A stretch of DNA of 64,000 bases from Weissella paramesenteroides ATCC 33313 (GCF_000160575.1 NZ_GG697130.1:107076-171075); one strand, 5' to 3'. Positions 17,149-26,656 are shown, numbered from the stretch's first letter. Notes: a model not told the origin generated them from the letters alone. Made by a program: numbers and translations.

Positions 17149-18091
17149 AGGTAATAACTTGATCTCCCTCTGCAAAATTTGCATGACCATTTAGATAGTC
17201 AGTAATTGTCATTTTAGGTTTACCAGCAGGTTGCAATTCATCAATGGCAATCACTTGGCCATCACCCGTAGCTAACCACAATTCATGTTTTCCTTTTTTA
17301 ACAACGGTTCCTGGTAGCGCATCTGTCTTTTCATCAACAAGATGCGTTTTTTGTATTTTTGTTCGTGTACCCTTAATGGTTGTGTGTGCAATTGGAAATG
17401 GAAATAACCCTCTGACATGATTATGTACAACCTGTGCAGGTTGCGTAAAATCAAGTACTTCTTCGTTAGGTTGAATATTTGGTGAAAAACTTACTTGATC
17501 GATGTTCTGTGGAATTGGTGTAATATCACCAGAGATTAATTTGGGTAACGTTGATAATAATAGGTCACGACCCAATAGACTCAACTTGTCAAATAATGTC
17601 CCCGTATTGTCCTCAGATAAAATTGGTAATTCTTTCTGGGCAATTATATCCCCAGCATCCATTTCTTTAACCATGTACATAATTGTGACGCCTGTTTTTT
17701 CATCACCGTTTAAAACAGCATAATGAATGGGTGCCCCACCACGATATTTAGGTAATAATGATGCATGGACATTAATCGCACCCATTTTAGCTGCAGCTAA
17801 TAATTTAGTTGGTAAAAATTGGCCATAAGCGGCTGTAATAATGAAATCTGGTGCCAATGAAATAATTTGCTTCATTTCATCAGATCCTGACAACTTATTT
17901 GGTTGTAATACTGGGATATTTGCCTTAACTGCAACTTCTTTAACCGGTGTTGGTTTAAGTGTATGCTTACGTCCAACCGGACGATCTGGCTGTGTCAAAA
18001 CAGCCACAACATCGTAAGCTGGATTATCAATCAAACTTTGTAAAATTGGGGCTGAAAAATCTGGTGTACCCATGAAAACAATACTTGTCAT
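17141..18091 (-). CDS. fmt: Methionyl-tRNA formyltransferase
   Basis: Formylates initiator Met-tRNA with 10-formyl-THF, supplied in part by fhs (56868-58535). The start MTSIVFMGTPDFSAP is typical. The catalytic region HASLLPKYRGGAPI near residue 109 carries the conserved His, and GVTIMYMVKEMDAGDI follows. The C-terminal OB-like domain binds tRNA. I start at the ATG at 18091, with GGAG 11 bases upstream. That gives 316 residues, the family length. It sits between priA and rsmB. Confidence 0.96.
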   Translation of the reverse strand: MTSIVFMGTPDFSAPILQSLIDNPAYDVVAVLTQPDRPVGRKHTLKPTPVKEVAVKANIPVLQPNKLSGSDEMKQIISLAPDFIITAAYGQFLPTKLLAAAKMGAINVHASLLPKYRGGAPIHYAVLNGDEKTGVTIMYMVKEMDAGDIIAQKELPILSEDNTGTLFDKLSLLGRDLLLSTLPKLISGDITPIPQNIDQVSFSPNIQPNEEVLDFTQPAQVVHNHVRGLFPFPIAHTTIKGTRTKIQKTHLVDEKTDALPGTVVKKGKHELWLATGDGQVIAIDELQPAGKPKMTITDYLNGHANFAEGDQVITYD

Positions 18092-18156
18092 TGCTTTTTT
18101 TACTCCTTTATCATATGTATGATAACATCGCTTCATTAGTGATGTTGTCTGTAAGA

Positions 18157-20577
18157 CTACATGAAATTAATTGGTTCACGATCAATAATTATTGTAATTC
18201 CTTGTTTTTGTAATTGCTGACCTTTTTTTATTAAGCTGCCAAGCGCCTGTATTAATTTTTCGTCATGCCGATACTTAATAACTAACCGATAGTAATATTT
18301 ATTTTTAATACGTGGAATAGTCCCTGTTGCTGGTCCTAACATGATGGTTTCATTATCAATGATATTCTTCAGCCAGTTAGCAATTTCATATGCGGCTTTT
18401 GCCGATTCATCAATTTTCTCATGTGCGAATTTAATCTGAATCGTAAAATAATACGGTGTATATTTCCAAGCGTGTCTCAATGCCATTTCTTGGTGATAAA
18501 ATGCTTCATAATCTTGTTGTCTAGCTAGCTGAATTGCGTAATGATCAGGATTGAAAGTCTGCATAATGACCTTCCCAGGTTTATCACCTCGACCCGCGCG
18601 TCCAGAAACTTGCGTTAATAATTGAAAAGTTCGTTCAGATGCTCTGAAGTCTGGTAATGATAATGTTGTATCAGCATTTAATACACCAACCAAAGTAACA
18701 TTTGCAAAATCCAATCCCTTGGCAATCATTTGTGTTCCTAACAAGATATCAGCTTCATGATTACCAAAAGCCGTTAATAATTGATCAGTTGATCCCTTTC
18801 TACGGGTGGTATCAACATCCATACGTATCACCCGTGCCTGGGGAATTTGTTCACTTAGTTGTTCTGCAACTTTTTGCGTACCAGAACCAAATTGTCTAAT
18901 TCTGGTAGAACCACAATTTTTGCATTTTGTTGGTATAGTCTCGCTATAACCACAATAATGACAAACTAGGCGTGAAATATCTTTATGAACTGTTAGGGCA
19001 ACATCACAATTAATACAGCGTGGTGTAAAACCACATTCACGACATACCAAAAAATTCGCATATCCACGACGGTTTAACATTAAAACAATTTGTTCTTGCT
19101 TAGTAAGACGATTTTGAATAGCTTCAATCAATTGAGGAGAAAAAATATCATCACCACCATGCTTGATGGCTTCTCTCATATCAACAACTTGCGTTTCTGG
19201 TAACATACCATTCGTTGCACGATGTTCTAATGTCAATAAATGATAGACATTCTTTTGTGCACGCGCTCGGCTTTCTAATGAAGGCGTTGCCGAACCCAAT
19301 ACAAGGGTAGCATGATGAAAATTGGCACGCCACTGTGCAACATCTCGTGCATGATATCGTGGATTCTCATCCTGTTTATATGAGGATTCATGTTCTTCAT
19401 CAATTATGATTAGCCCGATGTTTTTCAATGGTGCAAATACAGCCGATCTGGCACCAACAACAACGTGCACCTCTGACCGTTGAATACGTCGCCATTCATC
19501 ATATCGTTCACCATCTGACAATCCTGAATGCATAACAGCAACATCATCACCAAAACGACTCTTTACACGTCGAACCATTTGTGGTGTCAATGTAATTTCA
19601 GGAACTAACATTAAAGCCGTTTGTCCTTCAGAAAGTGCCTTTGCAATGGCTTGTAGGTATATTTCCGTTTTTCCAGATCCTGTTACACCTTCTAATAAAA
19701 ATGTCTTTGTATCATTTTCTGAAATATTGTTTGCAATTGCTATATAAGCTTCTTGCTGCTCTGCATTCAAAGTTAACGGTTGGCTATTTTTCACAGGTGT
19801 ACTGAGTTTGGGAATTCGATAAGACTCTAATGGTTTTTGAACAATCCAACCTTTACCCTCTGCTTGCTTTAATACTGCATAATCTAATTGATACGATTTA
19901 ATAACCTCTTTCACCGGAACAAATGTTTGCGGTGATTGCATCAAATATGAAAGCAATCGCGCTTGCTTTACCGCAGATGGTCGCAGTTGTTGTCTTTGTT
20001 CTTGATAAAAATCAACTGATTTAATAGGCTTAAATGCATTAATTTTTTTGACTTTTGCCCGATTATTAACAACATATCCAATTTCAATTATGCGTTTTTT
20101 TTGTAATTTTAGAAGTGTGGGGACTAATGTCATATCAACATTATCAACATCAAAGGGCACTTCATCACGATCAGCAAATAGCGCTTGTATTTGTGGCAAA
20201 TGATTGAGTTCATTTGGTTCAATAAGCCGTAAGACCTTACTGTACCTTGCACGCATGACGTTGGGTAACATTGTTTGAAAAACACTAATTCGAAAAGCAA
20301 AATTATAATCCGCTACCCATGTTGCTAGTTGTAAAAGTTCATCATTCAAAACTGGCTCTAATTCAACAATCTGCGAAATATCTTTCAGTTTGTCAGGTTG
20401 ATCTGTTGTGTCACTAATATCTGTTACAAACCCCTGAACCAATCGGTTACCTTTACCGAAAGGAACCACAACGCGCATACCCCGAATAAGTGCTTCAGAA
20501 AAGAGACTAGGAATATGATAGGTATAGGGTTGATTCGTTTGCATTGTCGGTACATCAACGATTACTTGTGCATACAT
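18157..20577 (-). CDS. priA: Primosomal protein N' (replication restart helicase PriA)
   Basis: Restarts collapsed forks by recognising branched DNA and loading the replicative helicase. The N-terminal DNA-binding domain (about 1-110) is followed by helicase motifs GVTGSGKTE near residue 302, DEEH near 395 and GSATPSLESR. Two zinc-binding knuckle pairs follow: CRECGF, CINCD, CHYCGY and CKNCGS. C-terminal SGRAGRGDKPG is motif VI. The length of 806 residues is normal. It is the first gene of the long run down to thiN; GGAG lies 7 bases before the ATG. Confidence 0.97.
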   Translation of the reverse strand: MYAQVIVDVPTMQTNQPYTYHIPSLFSEALIRGMRVVVPFGKGNRLVQGFVTDISDTTDQPDKLKDISQIVELEPVLNDELLQLATWVADYNFAFRISVFQTMLPNVMRARYSKVLRLIEPNELNHLPQIQALFADRDEVPFDVDNVDMTLVPTLLKLQKKRIIEIGYVVNNRAKVKKINAFKPIKSVDFYQEQRQQLRPSAVKQARLLSYLMQSPQTFVPVKEVIKSYQLDYAVLKQAEGKGWIVQKPLESYRIPKLSTPVKNSQPLTLNAEQQEAYIAIANNISENDTKTFLLEGVTGSGKTEIYLQAIAKALSEGQTALMLVPEITLTPQMVRRVKSRFGDDVAVMHSGLSDGERYDEWRRIQRSEVHVVVGARSAVFAPLKNIGLIIIDEEHESSYKQDENPRYHARDVAQWRANFHHATLVLGSATPSLESRARAQKNVYHLLTLEHRATNGMLPETQVVDMREAIKHGGDDIFSPQLIEAIQNRLTKQEQIVLMLNRRGYANFLVCRECGFTPRCINCDVALTVHKDISRLVCHYCGYSETIPTKCKNCGSTRIRQFGSGTQKVAEQLSEQIPQARVIRMDVDTTRRKGSTDQLLTAFGNHEADILLGTQMIAKGLDFANVTLVGVLNADTTLSLPDFRASERTFQLLTQVSGRAGRGDKPGKVIMQTFNPDHYAIQLARQQDYEAFYHQEMALRHAWKYTPYYFTIQIKFAHEKIDESAKAAYEIANWLKNIIDNETIMLGPATGTIPRIKNKYYYRLVIKYRHDEKLIQALGSLIKKGQQLQKQGITIIIDREPINFM

Positions 20578-20678
20578 AAACTGTCTCCTTTCTTATTTTT
20601 AGTCAAAATAACTCGTTACTTAATTCATTTTACCAGAATTAATGCAATCAACCTAATTATGGTTTTATCATTCAACAA

Positions 20679-20711
20679 ATAAAAAGCCAGAACCACAAAA
20701 GTTCTAGCTTT
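20679..20711 (-). terminator. Intrinsic terminator after ackA
   Basis: On the minus strand AAAGCTAGAAC and GTTCTGGCTTT pair (one G-U) around TTTTGTG, followed by TTATTTG. It lies between ackA and priA. Confidence 0.8.
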
Positions 20712-20730
20712 AGAATATTTATTATTGAAA

Positions 20731-21924
20731 TTACTTATTTTGGGCTTGCAATGCTTGTATGTCACGAGCAATCATAAGTTCTTCGTTAGTAGCAACCTTC
20801 AAAACTGCTGCAGTTGAATCGTCTGTTGACAAAATAACTTCATCATCACGTAATTCATTCTTTTCTGCGTCAATTTTAATGCCCATGAATGCCAAACGGT
20901 TAATGATTTCTTCACGAACATTTGCAGCATTTTCACCAATACCGGCAGTAAATGTTAATGCATCTACTCCACCAAGCTCAACGTAATACTGACCAATGTA
21001 ACGAACAACACGATCAATAAACATTTCCAATGCAAGTGCTGCATGATCATTAGTATCTGCAACAGACTCCAAGTCACGCATATCAGAAGAAATTGTTGAT
21101 ACTCCTAATAATCCAGACTTCTTATTCAAAACATCTAGCATCTCATCATTTGATAGACCTTCACGATTTTGAATATAGTATACAAGAGAAGGATCAACAT
21201 CCCCAGTACGAGTAGCCATCATCACACCAGCCAATGGTGAGAATCCCATTGATGTATCGTATGATTTACCATCCTTAATAGCCGTAACCGATGCACCAGC
21301 ACCTAAGTGTAACGTAATCAACTTCAAATCTTCTAGTTTCTTACCAAGTAAATCTGCTGTACGTTGTGCAACGTACATATGTGAAGTTCCGTGAGCACCA
21401 TACTTACGTGCCCCATACTTTGTGTAGTATTCATATGGCAAGGCATACAAGTAATTCTTCTTAGGCATTGTTTGGTGGAATGCCGTATCAAATACAGCAA
21501 CTGACAAGGCGTTTGGCAACAACTTTTGGAACACGCGAATTCCCAATGCTTCAGAAGTATTGTGCAATGGTGCATAGTCTGCTAAACGTTCAATTTTGTT
21601 AAGGGCTTCATCATCAACAATAACTGACTTATTGAACCACTCCCCACCAGCAACAATACGGTGACCAACACCAGTAATTTCTGTAAGATCTTTGATAACT
21701 TCGTGTGCTTTTAATTGCTCAAGCAACAAATTTATTGCAGCTTCATGATCTGCAATATCTTGCACAAGCTCAGTTTTCTCCCCATTAAATTTCAAAGTAA
21801 AAATTGCATCGCTCATACCGATACGTTCTACTTGTCCCTTTGCAATCACTGTTTCTGCTGGCATTTCAAATAATTGAAATTTTAGTGATGATGATCCAGC
21901 ATTAATCGCCATTGTCTTAGCCAT
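20731..21924 (-). CDS. ackA: Acetate kinase
   Basis: Transfers phosphate from acetyl-phosphate to ADP, the ATP-yielding last step of acetate formation after phosphoketolase. It has INAGSSSLKFQLF at residue 7, GHRIVAGG, VAVFDTAFHQTMP, GAHGTSHMY, THLGAGASV (written LHLGAGASV here) and TAGIGENA. At 397 residues it is full length. It follows the methyltransferase-like gene of the comG region by 108 bases and has an AGGAG ribosome binding site. A TACTAT -10 candidate lies upstream, but I cannot place a convincing -35. Confidence 0.97.
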   Translation of the reverse strand: MAKTMAINAGSSSLKFQLFEMPAETVIAKGQVERIGMSDAIFTLKFNGEKTELVQDIADHEAAINLLLEQLKAHEVIKDLTEITGVGHRIVAGGEWFNKSVIVDDEALNKIERLADYAPLHNTSEALGIRVFQKLLPNALSVAVFDTAFHQTMPKKNYLYALPYEYYTKYGARKYGAHGTSHMYVAQRTADLLGKKLEDLKLITLHLGAGASVTAIKDGKSYDTSMGFSPLAGVMMATRTGDVDPSLVYYIQNREGLSNDEMLDVLNKKSGLLGVSTISSDMRDLESVADTNDHAALALEMFIDRVVRYIGQYYVELGGVDALTFTAGIGENAANVREEIINRLAFMGIKIDAEKNELRDDEVILSTDDSTAAVLKVATNEELMIARDIQALQAQNK

Positions 21925-22032
21925 ATATACTTATCTCCTCTTTCCATATGGAATTCATTATTAACTCAAAATAGTATATCACAAAAAAATGCAATTCGTG
22001 TACATAAAGCCATTAATGTCGTGCTACCATAA

Positions 22033-23037
22033 CTAATTATACAAGTGGTTTGCTGTCATCCAAGCTGTCAATTCTGTCACAAACTTCTTGTTTTCAACTT
22101 CATTCGATAATTCAGGAGTTCTTGCCAACATCACTGGTTTTGCTTGTACGGCATCAGCACCAGAACGCTGTAATATAAGGATTACTTTTCTTAATTTAGA
22201 ATCTTTAAATAAGTTACTAGGTAACTGAATCAATGACTGAAAATAGACCTCATCTGTTTGTAAATAACTTAACAATTTTTTGCTCTGGTCACTTTCAAAT
22301 AAATTCGATGGAACAGTTAAAATTGCTAATCCACCTGGCTTTAATGCAGCAACACTTTGTTCAATTAGTAGATGATGTACAAAAGTTAACCCTTCTTCAA
22401 TACGTGTCACGAAAGATTTTGGCACCTCTTTTGGATAATAGCCAATTGGCAAGTCACCAATAATAATATCAGCATCACCAGTCATTGGCGTTGTAACACC
22501 ATCAGTCAAGGTTAACTGCCATGATTCATTCAATAATGCTGCAACACCACTCGCAACAGTCAACATCGTGTCATCATTCTCAAATCCTTGAATGTGGACT
22601 TTTTTCCCTGCAGATTGTAATGCTTGGCTTATTGTTGCTAATAAATTACCTGTTCCAACTGCAATTTCCTTAAGGTGAACGTCAGTTTTCCCCTCTGTAA
22701 ATTTCTCAGCAATGAACGCAATCCACATGCCAATTGCATCTGGTGTAACTTGATAGTTTGCCTGCAAGCCATCTTGATGAATCGTACTGACTAATAAAAA
22801 TTGTAAAACTTGACGGCGATCTACTAATTGTAAATCCGAAAATTTTGCTGCCTGGACATCTTTTTTTAAATCTTGTTGTTGTTTATGTGATAATGATTCC
22901 CAATCATTATCAGTTTGTCCTAACATAATTTCAAATAAAATTATTAAAGCTTCGATTGATGCAATATCAAGAAAGGCTACTAATTTCTGCTGTGCCGATT
23001 GTAGATTCTTAACACTGACTTCAATTTTTTCGTACAT
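22033..23037 (-). CDS. Class I SAM-dependent methyltransferase, YtxK-like (N6-adenine DNA methylase fold)
   Basis: Homologue of the methyltransferase gene that follows the comG operon and precedes ackA in many lactic acid bacteria. Residues 1-100 are a helical N-terminal domain, and the methylase fold follows. The first motif is EIAVGTGNLLATI, a variant of the SAM-binding glycine loop. The catalytic motif is DLPIGYYP, where classical N6-adenine methylases have NPPY/F. Because that motif is degenerate, DNA methylation activity is uncertain. At 334 residues the length matches the family. No specificity domain or partner endonuclease is nearby, so this is not a restriction system. Confidence 0.85.
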   Translation of the reverse strand: MYEKIEVSVKNLQSAQQKLVAFLDIASIEALIILFEIMLGQTDNDWESLSHKQQQDLKKDVQAAKFSDLQLVDRRQVLQFLLVSTIHQDGLQANYQVTPDAIGMWIAFIAEKFTEGKTDVHLKEIAVGTGNLLATISQALQSAGKKVHIQGFENDDTMLTVASGVAALLNESWQLTLTDGVTTPMTGDADIIIGDLPIGYYPKEVPKSFVTRIEEGLTFVHHLLIEQSVAALKPGGLAILTVPSNLFESDQSKKLLSYLQTDEVYFQSLIQLPSNLFKDSKLRKVILILQRSGADAVQAKPVMLARTPELSNEVENKKFVTELTAWMTANHLYN

Positions 23038-23111
23038 GTCATTACCTCATCTTTCATACTAGAGACTAGTGTAGCTAGTTTCTGAGTAGCTGACAAGATA
23101 TATATCATTTA

Positions 23112-23405
23112 TTATTTTTTTCGTGGTACCCTGACAGATTGCAGTTCGGTGACTTTAACAATATAGTAATCCTTCGTAATAACCACAACACGAGGTAGAA
23201 CAAAGAGGCGTTTATCTGCTTTAATTTCTTTACAGCTACGTATATATTGCACAGCCTGATAGCGGCCAAGCCAATATTGATATTCTTGCTTTCGTAAATT
23301 TTGTTGTTCTACTTGCCTTTGTAACCACATGGTCAATCCTGCCAACAAGCAGAAACTTAAGGTTACTGTTTGAACTAAAATTATTGCTTTACGCTTTTTG
23401 ACCAT
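23112..23405 (-). CDS. comGG: Competence pseudopilus protein, ComGG position
   Basis: Last gene of the comG run. The protein begins with basic residues and one hydrophobic helix (VKKRKAIILVQTVTLSF, roughly residues 2-30), then a polar domain rich in Arg, Lys and Gln. It lacks a clear GFTLLE prepilin site, as is usual for ComGG. I start at the ATG at 23405, which overlaps comGF by 17 bases and gives 97 residues; an upstream TTG at 23444 is less likely. Assignment comes mainly from position, because ComGG is poorly conserved. Confidence 0.7.
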   Translation of the reverse strand: MVKKRKAIILVQTVTLSFCLLAGLTMWLQRQVEQQNLRKQEYQYWLGRYQAVQYIRSCKEIKADKRLFVLPRVVVITKDYYIVKVTELQSVRVPRKK

Positions 23406-23826
23406 TAATATATATTTCTTCCTTAAAAATTGATCCATTGTCAAATTCTAATGTTATAACGTATAAATATGGTGTTAATTCTTTAAAAGCCACTCTCTTC
23501 ACCCCTAGCATATAGGATAAGAATTTTCCATCATTTCGATACAAACAAAGACATTTCCCCCATAGTCCAAATTGATAAGTTTTGTTAGTTTTCACGTTTT
23601 TAATGGTCAGAACACGATCATTTGCGTCAATAATTTTATAATTTAAAGCATCATTCTCTAAACGATCAACTAAACGAGTGACCTGAAACTTTTGTATTTC
23701 ATAATTGTGGTGCTGTTTAATAATATTTAGTCCCTGTGATGATATAGAAAAGATAAGAAACAGACCACTCAACATCGTAAAAGCGATAATACACTCAATT
23801 AATGTAAATCCGTTCCTGTTAACCAT
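23389..23826 (-). CDS. comGF: Competence pseudopilin ComGF
   Basis: Minor pseudopilin of the DNA-uptake pseudopilus. The start MVNRNGFTLIECIIAFTML is a type IV prepilin leader with the GFTLIE processing site, followed by a hydrophobic helix to about residue 28. The C-terminal part carries VKRVAFKEL, seen in ComGF. It overlaps comGE by 28 bases and comGG by 17 bases. At 145 residues it is normal. Confidence 0.85.
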   Translation of the reverse strand: MVNRNGFTLIECIIAFTMLSGLFLIFSISSQGLNIIKQHHNYEIQKFQVTRLVDRLENDALNYKIIDANDRVLTIKNVKTNKTYQFGLWGKCLCLYRNDGKFLSYMLGVKRVAFKELTPYLYVITLEFDNGSIFKEEIYINGQKA

Positions 23827-23999
23827 TTTCTTCGTTCCTGATAATATTTTTCTTTAATACTATTGATGGCACGGTCGTCAACCTGGTTTTGACGAGTGAT
23901 TGTCTCGACTGATTGACAAACAATCGATATGGTTCCCAAAACAACTACAAAACTAATCATTGCCTCCAACAGAATAAATCCCCTACGTTGTGAAACGAT
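23799..23999 (-). CDS. comGE: Competence pseudopilin ComGE, no canonical start codon
   Basis: A short open frame between comGD and comGF encodes RRGFILLEAMISFVVVLG, a prepilin processing site and hydrophobic helix, and ends at TAA 23799-23801. The frame is closed by a TAG at 24014-24012, and between that stop and the prepilin motif there is no ATG, GTG or TTG. A strong AGGAGG lies just before the sequence, and an ATC at 23999-23997 is at the right distance. Starting there would give 66 residues, shorter than most ComGE proteins. Starting at the internal TTG would cut into the GFILLE motif. Overlaps with comGD (17 bases) and comGF (28 bases) support it as a real gene. Confidence 0.7.
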   Translation of the reverse strand: MVSQRRGFILLEAMISFVVVLGTISIVCQSVETITRQNQVDDRAINSIKEKYYQERRKWLTGTDLH

Positions 24000-24375
24000 A
24001 CGTGCCTCCTCCTAGTTGAAAAATTAATAAAATATGTTTATTAGTATTGCGATTGACAAAAGAAATCGTATCAGCAGTTACCGTAGTTGATCGCCAATTA
24101 ATGTGTACATAATTACCGGCAAACCACCCTCTTGGTAATTTAATTTTCTCACTACCAATGATAATCGTATTTTTGTAACCGTAAATATTAAAATCCAGTT
24201 CTTTCCCTAGTACCACTTTTTGTTGCTCTTTAATATATTTTTGCGCAAATTCTTGTTTCACATTTTGCCAGTCTTGGTTATTGTCATCCTTTGGTAAGAT
24301 TACCGGTATTGAAAGTACCAGACAAACCGATAAGACAACCATTGTTTCGAACAACGTGACTCCTTTTCGGTTCAT
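23983..24375 (-). CDS. comGD: Competence pseudopilin ComGD
   Basis: Minor pseudopilin with the prepilin start MNRKGVTLFETMVVLSVC; GVTLFE is the processing site (usual GFTLxE), then a hydrophobic helix. The rest is a beta-rich head ending GGGTYRFTT. The 130-residue length fits. Its ATG follows the comGC stop by a single base. Confidence 0.85.
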   Translation of the reverse strand: MNRKGVTLFETMVVLSVCLVLSIPVILPKDDNNQDWQNVKQEFAQKYIKEQQKVVLGKELDFNIYGYKNTIIIGSEKIKLPRGWFAGNYVHINWRSTTVTADTISFVNRNTNKHILLIFQLGGGTYRFTT

Positions 24376-24376
24376 C

Positions 24377-24703
24377 TTACTTTCCTTGAATTACCTTATC
24401 ACCCTTAATTTCAAAATGCGCCTTACCCATTTGCTGTACCTGAGAAGTGGTCAAATACCCTGCGTTCATTAGATTAGATATTGTAATCGTTTGTGTATCA
24501 GGAACGTCTTGTGCAATATGGAACATATTTACCTGACTTTGAAGAGTCTGCATTAACGCTGCACGTTGCCTGTCTTCAGCTGTTTTACGGATATGTGCAA
24601 CATTAGGATAAATCAATGCAACTAATAATCCAATAATAAACAGGGTCGTTACAACTTCAATTAATGTAAATCCTTTACGACGTGATACCTGACGGTTTTT
24701 CAT
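24377..24703 (-). CDS. comGC: Major competence pseudopilin ComGC
   Basis: Main subunit of the pseudopilus that pulls DNA through the wall. The start MKNRQVSRRKGFTLIE contains a perfect prepilin peptidase site (cut after Gly), followed by the hydrophobic VVTTLFIIGLLVALIYP. I take the ATG at 24703, which overlaps the end of the comGA-comGB frame by 4 bases; GGGAGG lies 7 bases upstream. This gives 108 residues, typical for ComGC. A prepilin peptidase (ComC) is not in the window. Confidence 0.93.
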   Translation of the reverse strand: MKNRQVSRRKGFTLIEVVTTLFIIGLLVALIYPNVAHIRKTAEDRQRAALMQTLQSQVNMFHIAQDVPDTQTITISNLMNAGYLTTSQVQQMGKAHFEIKGDKVIQGK

Positions 24704-26592
24704 TGCACAATGCCTCCCATATTTTTGTACATTGGTACAAGCGTTAAATAGTATAAGCCAATTACGACAACTCCAATAATGGCAAAACATATTGGTTGAA
24801 TTAAGGTTAAATATTTTTTTATTCGTTCATCTAGCAACTCAAATTTACGATTCGCCAAAATTTGAAAGTTTTCACCAATTTGTTGTTGCGTGTGACCCAG
24901 ATTAAACAATAAGGCACACTCTTTAGGCAAAAAAGCTACCGATAAAATGAAATCACGAATATTTTCACCATTACTTAATGCGTGCCAAGCCTTGTCCCCA
25001 ATGTATGAGATTAGTCCATTTGTTGTTTTTTTACGCACCTTTGCGACAATCGTAGCTAATTCAACACCGCTTGATAGTAACAATCCTAATTGCAAGCAAA
25101 TATAGTACTCTACGCTAAGGGTTAATAATGTACCAATAATTGGACACTTCATGATGATTTTTATCCGTGTTTCCCAACATAGCTTTGCAAACCACCAGAT
25201 ACTAAGTGAAAGACCCAGCATAGGCACTAAAGTTCCTATAATTAGCCATGAAGGCTTCAAATTTGTTTTCAATATTGCTAAGTCTGCGCCTGATTGCCCA
25301 AGCTCTGGCAATAAAACAGTTAAATAGCCAATTATTAACACCACTAAAAGTATCATCAAAATTAACGGATATAACAATATTTGACGTAATTTTCTGAACT
25401 GTACTAATTTTCCTCGTTCTCTGGCACCTAATTCTTGTAACAATGGTGTTAATTGTCCATGTATAATTGCAAAATCAAGTTGTTGCACAATCTCGGTTCT
25501 GATAAATGGAGACATCACTTCAGCCAAGGTAAGTCCTGCGGTTAGGCCAAAAATGATATTTTCCACGTCCTTTAGAGGTAGTTTAAGTAAAATTTGTAAT
25601 GTCATTAATGAACTTTCTAAATCAAAACCAACTTTAGATAAATGACATAAATTTTCAAAAAATTCAACTTGTAACTTACGTGGCCACTGTGTTTGTTTCT
25701 GCATTTTTAAATCCACCAATAATTTTTTCAAACTTATTCCACTATTTAAATTTAAATGCACATATGAATGATTTTCATGCTGCATCATTTCTTGATAACC
25801 CAAACCAACAATCACCTGATTTAATAAATCTACTGGAATGCCAAAAGCCCGTAACCGATACCAAATCCCCGTAATAGACATTGCATGAACTGTACTTAAA
25901 ATTAAGTGACCACTCAACGCTGCTTGAACAACAACGTGCGCTGTTTCTGCATCACGAATTTCGCCAATAATCATAACATCAGGATGATGCCGTAATGCCA
26001 ACTTAAGCAGTCGATCATAACTCATTTGAGCAGCATTATTTACCTGTAACTGTAAAAATTGTGGTACGACTAATTCAACAGGATCCTCAATAGTAAGTAC
26101 CATTTGATCATTTAAATGATTTGCTGCGACATGATAGAGTGTGGTTGTTTTACCAGAACCCATCTGACCAGCAAGCAGAATCAAACCTTGCTTCAATTTT
26201 ATTAGTTGCGCCAGTTCATTCAATTTATGAACAGGTCGCCAATCTAAATAGTTATCTTGCATATCATAGATAAGGCGGATTACTATTGATTCTCGATTTA
26301 AAAAATCTGCTACACTTGAAATTCGTAAATGAAGGGATTGTGAATCTAAAAAATATTGCCACCGTCCAAGCTGTGGGCGACGAGCCTCACTAATGTCCAT
26401 ATGTGCTGAAAATTTTATATGACGGATAAGTGCTTCCCCAATTTCAGCTTCAAAATGCCTTACTTTTTCCAAACCATTAGTCGAATAGTAAATCATTTGA
26501 AAGCCATCAGAACATGGCCAAATATACACGTCACTTGCATGCTGTTTTGATGCCAAATCAATGATATCGTAAAACATTTTCTGTATTTTCAT
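24700..26592 (-). CDS. comGA-comGB: ComGA-ComGB fused in one frame: competence traffic ATPase and membrane platform
   Basis: One uninterrupted 630-residue frame contains two proteins that are usually separate. Residues 1-296 are ComGA, the secretion ATPase that powers pseudopilus assembly: Walker A GQMGSGKTT near 142, the Asp box EDPVEL, and Walker B DVMIIGEIRDAE. Residues about 297-630 are ComGB, the polytopic platform protein, with a GSPII-F style soluble domain (FENLCHLSKVGFDLESSL) and membrane helices near 405-430, 450-470 and 600-620. Between them, an ATG at 25704 has GGTGGA 7 bases upstream. A separate ComGB of 334 residues could therefore still be made. AGGAGG precedes the ComGA start at 26592 by 11 bases. 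Confidence 0.9.
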   Translation of the reverse strand: MKIQKMFYDIIDLASKQHASDVYIWPCSDGFQMIYYSTNGLEKVRHFEAEIGEALIRHIKFSAHMDISEARRPQLGRWQYFLDSQSLHLRISSVADFLNRESIVIRLIYDMQDNYLDWRPVHKLNELAQLIKLKQGLILLAGQMGSGKTTTLYHVAANHLNDQMVLTIEDPVELVVPQFLQLQVNNAAQMSYDRLLKLALRHHPDVMIIGEIRDAETAHVVVQAALSGHLILSTVHAMSITGIWYRLRAFGIPVDLLNQVIVGLGYQEMMQHENHSYVHLNLNSGISLKKLLVDLKMQKQTQWPRKLQVEFFENLCHLSKVGFDLESSLMTLQILLKLPLKDVENIIFGLTAGLTLAEVMSPFIRTEIVQQLDFAIIHGQLTPLLQELGARERGKLVQFRKLRQILLYPLILMILLVVLIIGYLTVLLPELGQSGADLAILKTNLKPSWLIIGTLVPMLGLSLSIWWFAKLCWETRIKIIMKCPIIGTLLTLSVEYYICLQLGLLLSSGVELATIVAKVRKKTTNGLISYIGDKAWHALSNGENIRDFILSVAFLPKECALLFNLGHTQQQIGENFQILANRKFELLDERIKKYLTLIQPICFAIIGVVVIGLYYLTLVPMYKNMGGIVQ

Positions 26593-26656
26593 GCTATTTC
26601 TCACCTCCTAACCTTTACAAAGACGTCACCCATCCTAAAAAGTCTATTTTTTAATC

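Noticed and set aside
22033-23037. Possible restriction-modification or phage-defence methylase
   Set aside because: Its place between comGG and ackA is a conserved housekeeping arrangement, and no endonuclease, specificity subunit or mobile DNA lies near it.
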